DNA of 64,000 nucleotides from Oscillospiraceae bacterium (GTDB lineage Bacteria; Bacillota; Clostridia; Oscillospirales; Oscillospiraceae): assembly GCA_017622995.1 (NCBI GenBank), contig JAGAQA010000033.1:31405-95404 (forward strand), written 5' to 3'. The notes under the pieces were generated by a model that saw only the letters and a list, made by a program, of their open reading frames with translations, had not been told where the DNA came from and made no database searches. How positions within the stretch are numbered: position 1 is the first letter of the stretch; each line of letters begins with the position of its first letter. Positions 28,730 to 36,455 of this stretch are shown here, one piece after another. Both the position numbers and the translations under genes were made by a program.

Positions 28730-28877
28730 GAATAAGCCGCGTTGCGGCTTATTCACGCACCGTCAGGTGCGTAATTCCATATAAACGGCTCTTTAAAACC
28801 GTTTTTATGGAATTCAGAAAAAAAATCAATGCGTATCCGAATTGCATGGCGCACCATGCAATTCGACAGCACGCATT
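28730..28877 (-). ncRNA. Hairpin-rich leader or small RNA upstream of the sortase unit
   Basis: Read on the minus strand from a promoter at 28905-28933, the first structure is a nested hairpin: AATGCGT/ACGCATT enclosing an 11-bp stem GAATTGCATGG/CCATGCAATTC. It is followed by eight U's (28818-28825), a typical terminator. Three more perfect hairpins follow towards the sortase genes: 28773-28814, 28755-28772 (ACGCACC/GGTGCGT) and 28730-28754 (GAATAAGCCGC/GCGGCTTATTC). No coding frame. Either an attenuated leader or a short stable RNA. Confidence 0.55.
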
Positions 28878-28904
28878 AATTTATGTTTCCTGTCCTCTGG
28901 TGAT

Positions 28905-28933
28905 ATGTTACCATGATTTATCATTTTCTTCAA
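28905..28933 (-). promoter_or_regulatory. Promoter upstream of the hairpin-rich leader
   Basis: On the minus strand TTGAAG, 17 bases, TAACAT. The rest of the gap to the threonine aldolase gene is AT-rich and shows nothing else but a terminator. Confidence 0.5.
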
Positions 28934-29020
28934 CCCGCATTTCTCGACAATCCCTTCATTTTACGTAGTTATAGGAATTTTATTAGCTTTTATCTCATAT
29001 TTTACATAGGCGTTTATAAT

Positions 29021-29056
29021 GAAAAACAACCGGTCAAACTAGGCAATTTGACCGGT
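29021..29056 (-). terminator. Intrinsic terminator of the threonine aldolase gene
   Basis: On the minus strand ACCGGTCAAA pairs with TTTGACCGGT and TGTTTTTC follows. Confidence 0.8.
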
Positions 29057-29074
29057 AATTTTTCCCGTATGGAA

Positions 29075-30142
29075 TTATGTAGACGATTTGGATTGGGAAA
29101 GCGTCCCGCAAAGCTCCCGCAGTTTTGCGCACAACGCATCCACCGCTTCCTTTCGGGTTGCCCAGCTGGTACAGAACCGAACCGCTCTGTGGGTCTCGTC
29201 CACCCGCTCCTGCTCGCAGAAAACAAAATTCTCGCTGAGCTTTTCCAGCACCGCATCCGGCAGGATGGGGAAAATCTGATTGGTCACTCCGGGAACCAGC
29301 AAGGGAATCTTCAGCTCTTCCAGACAGCCGCGGATCTGATCCGCCAATTCATTTGCCCGGCGGGCGATGGAAAAATACAGATTGTCTTCCATCAGTGCTT
29401 CAAACTGAACACCCAAAAGCCTGCCCTTGGCCAGCATTCCCCCGTGCTGCTTGATCATGTAGCGGAAATCCCGTTTCAGTTCCCCATTGGAGATCACCAC
29501 CGCCTCGCCGAACAGGGCGCCGACCTTGGTGCCGCCGATGTAGAAAACATCACAGAGCCTTGCCAGGTCCTCCAGGGTCAGGTCGTTCTCCTTTGCCGTC
29601 AGTCCGTAGCCCAGCCGGGCGCCATCCACAAACAGGTACAGTCCCGTATCCCGGCAAGCCTGACTGATGGATGCCAGCTCGGAACGGCTGTAAAGGGTTC
29701 CCAACTCTGTAGGGTTGGAGAGGTACACCATTTTGGGCTGGGTTGTATGCTCAAAGCTGTCGCTGGCGTAGTGGTCATGGACGTACTGCCGGATCTGCCC
29801 GGCTGTAATCTTTCCATCCCGGCTGGGCAGCCAAAGCACCTTATGTCCCGTCGCCTCCACGGCGCCGGTTTCGTGGCAATTGATATGGGCGCAATCTGCA
29901 CCGATTACCCCCTGATGGGGCCGCAGCGCGGCGTCAATCACCGTCAAATTGGCCTGGGTGCCGCCCACCAGGAAATGAACCGCCAGGGTATCATCCCCGC
30001 ACAGCGCCCGGATCTTTTGGGCAGCGGCAGCACAGTGATCATCCGTTCCGTACCCCGGTGTCTGCTCCATATTCGTTCTGGTAAGATACTCCAAAACCCT
30101 GGGATGGCAGCCTTCGCTGTAATCATTGTTGAAATATAGCAT
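29075..30142 (-). CDS. ltaE: Low-specificity L-threonine aldolase
   Basis: PLP enzyme cleaving threonine or allo-threonine to glycine and acetaldehyde. The 355-residue product begins with the family block FNNDYSEGCHPRVLEYL. It has GTDDHCAAAAQKIRALCG, HFLVGGTQANLTVIDAAL and VDGARLGYGL, and the PLP lysine in YIGGTKVGALFGEAVV (about residue 208). AAGGAGC lies six bases before the ATG. A beta-eliminating lyase of the same fold is the main alternative. Monocistronic, closed by a terminator. Confidence 0.9.
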   Translation of the reverse strand: MLYFNNDYSEGCHPRVLEYLTRTNMEQTPGYGTDDHCAAAAQKIRALCGDDTLAVHFLVGGTQANLTVIDAALRPHQGVIGADCAHINCHETGAVEATGHKVLWLPSRDGKITAGQIRQYVHDHYASDSFEHTTQPKMVYLSNPTELGTLYSRSELASISQACRDTGLYLFVDGARLGYGLTAKENDLTLEDLARLCDVFYIGGTKVGALFGEAVVISNGELKRDFRYMIKQHGGMLAKGRLLGVQFEALMEDNLYFSIARRANELADQIRGCLEELKIPLLVPGVTNQIFPILPDAVLEKLSENFVFCEQERVDETHRAVRFCTSWATRKEAVDALCAKLRELCGTLSQSKSST

Positions 30143-30273
30143 TGCTCTGCTCCTTCTCTTGGGGGACAGGCCCCCTGTTTCTCCCTATTCTATCGCCGGA
30201 AAAGTGGGCTGTCAAGGGTATAGGCTCCAGCGCAATCGCATAGGTTTTACAAACCGCATCGGAGGGGAGATCT

Positions 30274-30522
30274 GTGAGCGAAGAAATGGATTCCAGGGCC
30301 CGTCAGCTGGCCCAGTACATGATCGAAACCGGTGCCACCGTCCGGGCAGCCGCCGGACAATTCGGCATTTCAAAATCCACGGTACACAAAGACCTGACCC
30401 AGCGGCTGCGGGAAATAGACGGCCTGCTGTATGACCAGGTCCGCACCGTTCTGGACCGGAACAAGGAAGAACGCCATATCCGGGGCGGTATGGCGACCCG
30501 CCGAAAATACAAGGGCGCATAA
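30274..30522 (+). CDS. spoIIID: Sporulation transcriptional regulator SpoIIID
   Basis: Small DNA-binding protein (82 residues) that modulates the sigma-E regulon in the mother cell. It has the characteristic helix-turn-helix TVRAAAGQFGISKSTVHKDL near residues 22-41 and a basic tail RGGMATRRKYKGA. Translation starts at GTG with GGAGGGG six bases upstream; an in-frame ATG four codons later is the alternative. With spoIIGA-sigE in the same window it supports a functional sporulation programme. Confidence 0.96.
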   Translation: MSEEMDSRARQLAQYMIETGATVRAAAGQFGISKSTVHKDLTQRLREIDGLLYDQVRTVLDRNKEERHIRGGMATRRKYKGA

Positions 30523-30527
30523 CAGCC

Positions 30528-30551
30528 GCCTCTCCCCATCCGGGGAGAGGC
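30528..30551. terminator. Hairpin between spoIIID and a converging small gene
   Basis: GCCTCTCCCC / GGGGAGAGGC with loop ATCC; no clear U-run, so terminator activity is uncertain. Confidence 0.45.
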
Positions 30552-30564
30552 AATTGGCCCTGTG

Positions 30565-30708
30565 CTACAGATCGTCCGCATCCTGGACAGGCTGCTCCTC
30601 TTTCTGCTCCGGAACGCCAGTATAGCTGCCCTGGGGATCCGTCTCAATTTCGCCCCTTGGAGGGACAAAGCCCGGAAGAAGGCCGGGAAAGAATTTTCTG
30701 TTTTTCAT
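30565..30708 (-). CDS. Conserved-looking 47-residue protein of unknown function
   Basis: Short gene beginning MKNRKFFPGLLPGFVPP, with a middle DPQGSYTGVP and an acidic end VQDADDL. The codon reading is supported by an exceptionally good ribosome binding site, GGAGGTGATC, two bases short of the ATG. I recall similar GSYTG/VQDADDL small proteins in other Firmicutes, but no function. No signal peptide, membrane segment or cysteines; proline-rich and probably unstructured. It converges with spoIIID and diverges from rlmH. Confidence 0.75.
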   Translation of the reverse strand: MKNRKFFPGLLPGFVPPRGEIETDPQGSYTGVPEQKEEQPVQDADDL

Positions 30709-30763
30709 CAGGATCACCTCCATGGTTTCAGTTTTCCCTTGGGCTCAAAGAATATGCCGCCCG

Positions 30764-30792
30764 TTGCTTTCGGGCCAAATCCATGCTATCAT
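30764..30792 (+). promoter_or_regulatory. Promoter of rlmH
   Basis: TTGCTT, 17 bases, TATCAT, 25 bases before the ATG. Confidence 0.55.
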
Positions 30793-30817
30793 AAAGAAAA
30801 AATATATGGAGGACCTT

Positions 30818-31300
30818 ATGTTTGAAATCACCCTGATTACCATGGGAAAGCTCAAAGAAAAATTCTATCTTTCCGCCGCCCAGGAGTACGCCAAGCGGCT
30901 GTCCGGTTACTGCCGGTTCACCCTTCTGGAGCTGCCGGAATACCGCCTACCGGATGCCCCCGGCGAAGCGGAGATTGCCGCGGGTCTGGAAAAGGAAGCC
31001 GATGAAATTCTCTCCCGAATCCCGAAAGGCGCCTGGTTCTGCGTGTTTACCCCGGAAGGGAAAGAGCTGAGCAGCGAAGCCTTTGCCGGGAAGCTGGCAG
31101 AAATCAAGCTCTCCGGCAAAAGCAGCGCCTGCTTCCTCATCGGTTCCTCCTTTGGCATGGCACCCAGAGTGAAGCAGCGGGCGGATTTCCGGCTATCCAT
31201 GGGCCCCATGACCTTCCCCCACCACCTGGCCCGGATCATGGTTTTGGAGCAGCTTTACCGGGCGGAAGCCATCCAGGCGGGCAGCCGGTATCACAAATAA
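30818..31300 (+). CDS. rlmH: 23S rRNA pseudouridine-1915 N3-methyltransferase
   Basis: SPOUT-class methyltransferase acting on pseudouridine 1915 of assembled 70S ribosomes. The 160-residue product has the knot motifs ACFLIGSSFGMAPRVKQRAD and the C-terminal block SMGPMTFPHHLARIMVLEQL ending in RAEAIQAGSRYHK, which is diagnostic. GGAGG precedes the chosen ATG; an open upstream extension is unlike the family. Monocistronic with its own promoter. Confidence 0.96.
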   Translation: MFEITLITMGKLKEKFYLSAAQEYAKRLSGYCRFTLLELPEYRLPDAPGEAEIAAGLEKEADEILSRIPKGAWFCVFTPEGKELSSEAFAGKLAEIKLSGKSSACFLIGSSFGMAPRVKQRADFRLSMGPMTFPHHLARIMVLEQLYRAEAIQAGSRYHK

Positions 31301-31329
31301 AGCAGAATGTGTTCATTTCCCGCAATGGC

Positions 31330-31358
31330 TTGACTTTATAGATAGTGTGCGTTATATT
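31330..31358 (+). promoter_or_regulatory. Promoter of the HAAS/DUF4097 gene
   Basis: TTGACT, 17 bases, TATATT. Confidence 0.6.
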
Positions 31359-31396
31359 TCCTTCAGAAATTCGTTTTTGAAAGGAATGAAACGGAA

Positions 31397-33058
31397 ATGC
31401 GTGAAAAAATTGCGCAATACATGGATTTATATTATGCCGGCTCCGGATTGAGCGAAGACCGCCGGCAGCAGCTCCTTCAGGAAGCGCTGGACCTCTATGA
31501 CAGTCTGATCCTGGAGGGCAAAAGCGAACAGGAAAGCTATGCCCAGGTGATCGCCTGGATTGGAGCGCAGGCCCAACCGGTCCCCCATCCGGAAAACACA
31601 CAGAAAACCGATGCCGCCGGAGAGGCCAAAGCCTTTACCCCCATGGGCAAGCGGATCTGCACGGCCATCGCCGTTATGCTGTACATTCTGTGCCCCATCC
31701 CTCTGATTCTGCTTCAGAATGTGATCGGCCTTTGCTGCCTGCTGGGCATGGTGGCCTGCGGCGTTGCCATTCAGATTCTGGCTGAAAAATTTATGGATAC
31801 CCCGGACCCCATGGACCCCATTTCCAAAGCTGTTCGTCCCATTCTGCACGCAAGCGCCGTTGCTTTGTATGTGCTCTCCCCCATTCCCCTGCTGATGTTC
31901 CAGGACACCCTTGGCCTCTGCTGCCTGCTGGGTATGGTGGCCGTGGGCGTTGCCATGCAGATCATTGCTGGCAGCGGCAAGGCGGATGTCCAACCAAAGG
32001 CGGAAGCGGATCCTGTACGTAAAAGCATTGATTCCCTTGTCTGCCTGATCCTGCTGGCAATTTATCTGATTGTCAGCTTCCGTACCCACGCCTGGTGGAT
32101 CACCTGGATCATCTTCCCCATCGGTGCAGCCGTGAAGGATCTGGTGCTGAGCCTGGCAGCTGTGGGCACCGGCAAAGCTCCCGCCGGAAGCACCGCTCAG
32201 ACGGTCATCAAAGCAATTCTGATTGTGGTCCTCTTTTCCCTGCTTGGCAGCGCTGTATGGGGATTCGGACGCAGAAACCACTTCCCCTTCTGGAATTTGC
32301 CGCTGATTCATCTGAATTCCGGCAGTGAAGTATCGGCAGACAACAATTTTATCACCGAATCAACGGTTCAGAACGTCAGCTTTGACGCAAAGGAAGTAAA
32401 GAAGCTTCACATTGAATGGGTTTCCGGCAATGTCACATTGAAAACCGCTGATCAGCATAATATTACCTTCCGGGTAGACGGGGACAGTGCGCTGCCCTTC
32501 TCCTACCAGCTCAGCGGCAATGAACTTGACCTGCGCTACCCTGCCGACAACGCTCTCTGGAAACCGGCAAGGGGCAGCAAAAACCTGACCATCACCGTTC
32601 CTCAGTCTTGGTATGCCAGAGAAACCAACATTGACGTTGTATCCGCAGTGGTAGAAGTGGATGGCCTTTCCACGGAAGAGCTGAAACTGGATACCACCTC
32701 CGGCCCCATCAATGCCTCCGGGCTCTGCTGTGATCAGATCATTGCCAGCACCGTCTCCGGTAACGTTATTCTGGAGGGCACCGCGGAGGAACTGAAGCTG
32801 GATACCACTTCCGGCAGATGTCAGGCGGAACTGGATGAACGTGTCCAGGAAATCGAGCTGGATTCCGTTTCCGGCGAACTGGAGCTGATTCTGCCCGAAA
32901 GCCTGGGCTTTGAAGCCGAAGTGGATACGGTCAGCGGCAGCTTCCGGTCCGATATTCCCACAACAGCCTCCTCCAAGGGTGTCTACACCTGCGGAAATGG
33001 GGAATGCGGCATTTCCGTGGATACGGTATCCGGCAGTATAACCATTCAGAAAAAGTGA
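31397..33058 (+). CDS. HAAS-domain membrane protein with DUF4097-like beta-helix
   Basis: Membrane protein of 553 residues. The first ~55 residues match the DUF1700/HAAS signalling domain (LSEDRRQQLLQEALDLYDSL). Then come two duplicated two-helix membrane modules (YILCPIPL...IGLCCLLGMVACGVA and YVLSPIPL...LGLCCLLGMVAVGVA), further membrane segments to about 300, and a C-terminal right-handed beta-helix-like region with repeated VSG and DTTSG turns (DUF4097, putative adhesin). Such genes normally sit beside a PadR-type regulator that interacts with the HAAS domain; none is adjacent here. Own promoter and terminator. Envelope-stress or surface role is inferred. Confidence 0.8.
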   Translation: MREKIAQYMDLYYAGSGLSEDRRQQLLQEALDLYDSLILEGKSEQESYAQVIAWIGAQAQPVPHPENTQKTDAAGEAKAFTPMGKRICTAIAVMLYILCPIPLILLQNVIGLCCLLGMVACGVAIQILAEKFMDTPDPMDPISKAVRPILHASAVALYVLSPIPLLMFQDTLGLCCLLGMVAVGVAMQIIAGSGKADVQPKAEADPVRKSIDSLVCLILLAIYLIVSFRTHAWWITWIIFPIGAAVKDLVLSLAAVGTGKAPAGSTAQTVIKAILIVVLFSLLGSAVWGFGRRNHFPFWNLPLIHLNSGSEVSADNNFITESTVQNVSFDAKEVKKLHIEWVSGNVTLKTADQHNITFRVDGDSALPFSYQLSGNELDLRYPADNALWKPARGSKNLTITVPQSWYARETNIDVVSAVVEVDGLSTEELKLDTTSGPINASGLCCDQIIASTVSGNVILEGTAEELKLDTTSGRCQAELDERVQEIELDSVSGELELILPESLGFEAEVDTVSGSFRSDIPTTASSKGVYTCGNGECGISVDTVSGSITIQKK

Positions 33059-33073
33059 CGATTCTATAAAGGG

Positions 33074-33110
33074 AAAGCCCCAACTTCTTAAAAAAAGTTG
33101 AGGCTTTTCT
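33074..33110 (+). terminator. Terminator after the HAAS/DUF4097 gene
   Basis: AAAGCCCCAACTT pairs with AAGTTGAGGCTTT (one mismatch), then T-rich sequence; may also serve rsmE on the other strand. Confidence 0.75.
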
Positions 33111-33118
33111 TTCTTTTT

Positions 33119-33844
33119 TCAATACTCTCCCGCCGCATACATCACTGCGGAAAGGGCGCACAAAGGGGCCGTTTCGCAGCGCAGAATCCGTTTTCCCAGG
33201 GTGCAGACCGTCAGGCCGGCGTCCAGTGCTTTCTGAACCTCCCTCTCTTCCAGCCCCCCTTCCGGGCCGGTAAGCAGGCTTACGGTTTTCCAGGCCCCGG
33301 AATCCAGCGCATTGTGAAGGGTCACGGTATCTTCATGCTCATAGAACAGCAACGCCTTATCCGCCAATGCCGCACGCTGCAGGGCGGATTGGTAAGAATC
33401 CAGCACCAGAACCTGAGGAATCACCCCCCGGCCGGACTGCTCGGCTGCGGAAGCGGCGATCTTCTGCCAGCGCTCCAGCTTCTTTTTCAGGCTCTTCTCA
33501 TCTGGCCTGGACACACACCGTTCGGCAGGGAACGCCACAATCTCTGCCGCTCCCAGCTCCGTGGCCTTCTGAATCACGTGCTCCAGCTTATCCGCCTTGG
33601 GGAAGGCCATATATACGCTGACCCGGACGGCTGCCTCAGAGGACGAGGGCCTGCGTTCCACCAGGCGCAAGGTCAGGTCCTCCGGATTCTCCACTTTACA
33701 CAGGCACTCCTCTCCCATGCCGTCACACAGAAGCACTTCTTCCCCCTGCTTCAGACGGAGCACCTTGGCGTGCCTGGCATTTTCACCGGTAAGCTGAATA
33801 GCTTCTCCGGACAGTTCCTCCGGCGTTACAAAAAATCGAATCAT
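33119..33844 (-). CDS. rsmE: 16S rRNA m3U1498 methyltransferase
   Basis: SPOUT-class enzyme that methylates U1498 in the decoding centre. The 241-residue product begins MIRFFVTPEELSG, has an N-terminal PUA-like part (HAKVLRLKQGEEVLLCDG) and the knot domain with KADKLEHVIQKATELGAAEI, LLTGPEGGLEEREV and LGKRILRCETAPLCALS. Length and motifs are typical. Monocistronic with its own promoter; in many Firmicutes it follows prmA, which is absent here. Confidence 0.95.
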   Translation of the reverse strand: MIRFFVTPEELSGEAIQLTGENARHAKVLRLKQGEEVLLCDGMGEECLCKVENPEDLTLRLVERRPSSSEAAVRVSVYMAFPKADKLEHVIQKATELGAAEIVAFPAERCVSRPDEKSLKKKLERWQKIAASAAEQSGRGVIPQVLVLDSYQSALQRAALADKALLFYEHEDTVTLHNALDSGAWKTVSLLTGPEGGLEEREVQKALDAGLTVCTLGKRILRCETAPLCALSAVMYAAGEY

Positions 33845-33874
33845 GACGCTGCCTCATTTCTTAGGATTTTCTAT

Positions 33875-33903
33875 ACTATAGCATAGCTTTTTCCGGGAAG
33901 CAA
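33875..33903 (-). promoter_or_regulatory. Promoter of rsmE
   Basis: On the minus strand TTGCTT, 17 bases, TATAGT, about 30 bases before the start codon. Confidence 0.6.
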
Positions 33904-34031
33904 CGGTGGATTCCTTTCGCATACCGGGACCGATTCCACGGAAGGAAAAAGATGCGCCCAGCTTTTATGCGTTCATTGGTGAATTCTGCCCATATTCCGG
34001 AAAATGACGAACAGATGATGAATAAATGATA

Positions 34032-34060
34032 TTGCAAAATAAGGGAAAATATCTTATAAT
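34032..34060 (+). promoter_or_regulatory. Promoter of the DeoR-type regulator gene
   Basis: TTGCAA, 17 bases, TATAAT. Confidence 0.75.
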
Positions 34061-34078
34061 ATGCGTAAAGGTATGTAA

Positions 34079-34924
34079 ATGTCTTGGAAAGGGCGAATCG
34101 ATTTGAGAAGTATGGATGAGCGATTGAGTTATATACTCAACGAGGTAAACCAAACAGGCCGGGTAAGAGTAACCGGATTAAGTGAAGAACTGGATTGCTC
34201 GGAAGTGACCATTCGCAACGACATAAAAAAGCTAGACGAACAGGGACTTCTGAAGCGTGTGTTCGGTGGAGCCGTTAAAATGGATGCTGCACCCCAGTCT
34301 CTCCCGACAAATGTCACTTTGCAGAATCAAGCCCAAAGCCTGACATTGGAATTGGCTGCCGGATCTTTTTTTGTTAACAAAGAATACAAGGATCGCATCG
34401 CCGAGGCGGCATTTTCCCTGATTGACAATCAGGATGCCATTATGCTGGACGATTCCACAACCTGTGCCTATTTAGCCAGAATGATTCGGAATAACCCGCA
34501 AAAAAAGGTTTCCGTTGTTACAAACTCCTTGGTTTCCGCTGTAATTCTGGCAAATCTGGATCATGTAAGTCTTTACTTTTTAGGCGGTAATATCAAATCA
34601 ACACCGGCTGCCGCAACCGGGAGCATTACAACGGAGAATGTAAAAACCTATCACGTAAACAAATTCTTCTCCGGAATCAACAGATTGAATCTGGAAAAAG
34701 GCATTGCCTCCGTTGATACTTCACACGCGATGGTCAAACGGGCAATGATTGATGCCGCCGATGAAACCTATATTCTGGTAGACCACACGAAGTTTGGAAA
34801 TGCGGAAATGTTTTCCGTATGCGGCATGGACAGGATCAAATGCATTATTACAGACAACGCGATTGAGGACGAGATTATCGAAAAAGCTAAAACGCAGAAC
34901 GTAGAAATTCTGATTGCGAAATAG
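34079..34924 (+). CDS. DeoR/GlpR-family transcriptional regulator
   Basis: Sugar-phosphate-responsive repressor: N-terminal helix-turn-helix (about residues 12-65, RVRVTGLSEELDCSEVTIRND, then LLKRVFGGAV), and a C-terminal sensor domain like ribose-5-phosphate isomerase with AIMLDDSTTCAYLARMI and SLVSAVILANLDH. Start choice is open: the ATG used has AAAGG seven bases upstream; a TTG eight codons later and an ATG eleven codons later are alternatives. It precedes a sugar-acid catabolic unit and is separated from it by a strong terminator, so it most likely controls that unit. Its DNA is more AT-rich than the flanks. Confidence 0.9.
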   Translation: MSWKGRIDLRSMDERLSYILNEVNQTGRVRVTGLSEELDCSEVTIRNDIKKLDEQGLLKRVFGGAVKMDAAPQSLPTNVTLQNQAQSLTLELAAGSFFVNKEYKDRIAEAAFSLIDNQDAIMLDDSTTCAYLARMIRNNPQKKVSVVTNSLVSAVILANLDHVSLYFLGGNIKSTPAAATGSITTENVKTYHVNKFFSGINRLNLEKGIASVDTSHAMVKRAMIDAADETYILVDHTKFGNAEMFSVCGMDRIKCIITDNAIEDEIIEKAKTQNVEILIAK

Positions 34925-34960
34925 CAATCCTTGCCGCCGTACTCGCGGTGTTCTCAAACA

Positions 34961-34999
34961 CCCCCCGGTTTTGCATTGCGCAAAACCGGGGGGCTTTTT
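34961..34999 (+). terminator. Intrinsic terminator of the regulator gene
   Basis: CCCCCCGGTTTTG pairs with CAAAACCGGGGGG, then CTTTTT. Confidence 0.9.
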
Positions 35000-35115
35000 C
35001 TCCCAATCATTCGGAATATCAGCGTCCGGACAATAGAAACGCTGGCGGATTCGACAAATTCGCCAGCTTCGTTTTGTCGATTTATCCGAAATTCGAAAGA
35101 ATTCATCTTTTTCAC

Positions 35116-35144
35116 TTGAAACTAAAACGAAAGGATGCTATAGT
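35116..35144 (+). promoter_or_regulatory. Promoter of the sugar-acid unit
   Basis: TTGAAA, 17 bases, TATAGT, about 130 bases before pdxA2; the -35/-10 spacer contains GAAAGGATGC, resembling the palindrome arm downstream. Confidence 0.6.
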
Positions 35145-35148
35145 CATA

Positions 35149-35217
35149 TCGTAAGCAAAACAAAAGTTCGTAAGCTTCGAATTGAAAAAGAAAGGATAGC
35201 ATCCTTTCTTTTTCAAT
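35149..35217 (+). promoter_or_regulatory. Operator-like repeats and a perfect palindrome in the pdxA2 leader
   Basis: TCGTAAGC occurs twice, 19 bases apart (35149 and 35168), just after the -10 box. Then comes a perfect palindrome of 17-base arms around AGC (ATTGAAAAAGAAAGGAT and its complement, 35181-35217). Direct repeats next to the start point suit a DeoR-family operator; the palindrome may be an attenuator or second operator. Confidence 0.5.
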
Positions 35218-35277
35218 AAGTGAAACGAACATCATGTTTTCAAAATCAAGTCTATGGAAAAAATACGAGGTGATCCG

Positions 35278-36402
35278 ATGCTGAACAACAAGCCAATTCT
35301 TGGCATCTCAATGGGGGATCCGTCAGGCAATGGACCGGAGATTTCGGTAAAAGCTCTGATGGATCCGGCGATCTATGACCGCTGCAATCCGATTATCATC
35401 GGCGACGCATCCAGCATGGAGGCAGCGAGATTAACGGTTCCCGGCGGAGAGGCTGTAACGATTCATGCGGTCAAAGAAGTGAAGGATGCCGTCTGTACCC
35501 CCGGAATCATTGATGTTCTAGATATGGGTCTTGTGGATTTGTCCAAGCGCCTTTACAAAAAAGACAGACAAAAGCTTGCCGAAACCATGACTCCCGAGGA
35601 ACTGGAAAAGGCCTATACCGAAAGTCGGATAATGTGCGGCGATTGCGCGTTTCAGTATGTTGTTAAGCTGATTCAGCTAGCCATGGACGGTGAAGTGGAC
35701 GCAACGGCCACAAACGCGCTGAATAAGGACTATATCAATATGGCCGGACATCACTACAACGGTCATACTGAGATTTACGCGGAGTATACCCACACCAAGA
35801 AATACTGCTGTATGCTCGCACATGAAGACCTGCGGGTTGTACATGTCTCAACACACTGCTCGCTCAGAGAGGCGTGCGACAGGGTTAAGAAGGATCGTGT
35901 CCTGGATTGCATTCATATGGCATACGATGCCTGCAAGGATCTGGGAATCGAAAATCCGAAGATCGGTGTTGCCGGCCTGAATCCCCATTCGGGAGAAAAC
36001 GGTATGTTTGGCCGTGAAGAAATAGAAGAGATTCAGCCCGCGATTGACGCCGCACTTGCCGAAGGCATTGATATCCCGGAAAAATCGCCTACTCCCCCGG
36101 ATACCGTGTTCTCCAAGGCGCTGGGCGGCTGGTATGATGCAGTCATCGTTCACTATCACGACCAGGGACATATCCCCGCCAAGATAAAGGGATTTGTTTT
36201 CAATCGTGAACTGCAAAAGTGGGATGCTGTGGCAGGTATCAATGTGACGCTGGGTTTGCCCATTATTCGTGCCTCGGTGGATCACGGCACCGGTGAGGGT
36301 CATGCCGGTGATGGCAGCGCAAATGAGCTGAGTTTGGTCAACGCAATGGATTATGCGATCCGCATTGCCAACGGGAGAGCGAAAAAGAAGCAAAAGCCCT
36401 GA
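35278..36402 (+). CDS. pdxA2: PdxA2-type four-carbon acid phosphate dehydrogenase
   Basis: Member of the PdxA family of NAD-dependent dehydrogenases. In the PdxA2 branch the enzyme oxidises and decarboxylates D-threonate or D-erythronate 4-phosphate to dihydroxyacetone phosphate. The 374-residue protein shows ILGISMGDPSGNGPEI, metal-ligand His in HHYNGHTEIYAEYT, and VHYHDQGHIPAKIKGF and the C-terminal SVDHGTGEGHAGDG. Location beside a DUF1537 kinase and away from vitamin B6 genes argues for the catabolic PdxA2 role. GAGGTGATC precedes the ATG. Confidence 0.9.
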   Translation: MLNNKPILGISMGDPSGNGPEISVKALMDPAIYDRCNPIIIGDASSMEAARLTVPGGEAVTIHAVKEVKDAVCTPGIIDVLDMGLVDLSKRLYKKDRQKLAETMTPEELEKAYTESRIMCGDCAFQYVVKLIQLAMDGEVDATATNALNKDYINMAGHHYNGHTEIYAEYTHTKKYCCMLAHEDLRVVHVSTHCSLREACDRVKKDRVLDCIHMAYDACKDLGIENPKIGVAGLNPHSGENGMFGREEIEEIQPAIDAALAEGIDIPEKSPTPPDTVFSKALGGWYDAVIVHYHDQGHIPAKIKGFVFNRELQKWDAVAGINVTLGLPIIRASVDHGTGEGHAGDGSANELSLVNAMDYAIRIANGRAKKKQKP

Positions 36403-36455
36403 TTTGCAGTGGGGTATTGTGTTCGGAAGAACGTTTTGTTAAAGGGGGAAATGCT

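Noticed and set aside
28640-29070. A protein gene in the gap between the sortase unit and threonine aldolase
   Set aside because: No frame has a start with ribosome binding site; the sequence is hairpins plus AT-rich promoter sequence.
30562-30825. An 87-codon plus-strand frame between spoIIID and rlmH
   Set aside because: No ribosome binding site and no recognisable pattern; the opposite strand holds the better-supported 47-residue gene.
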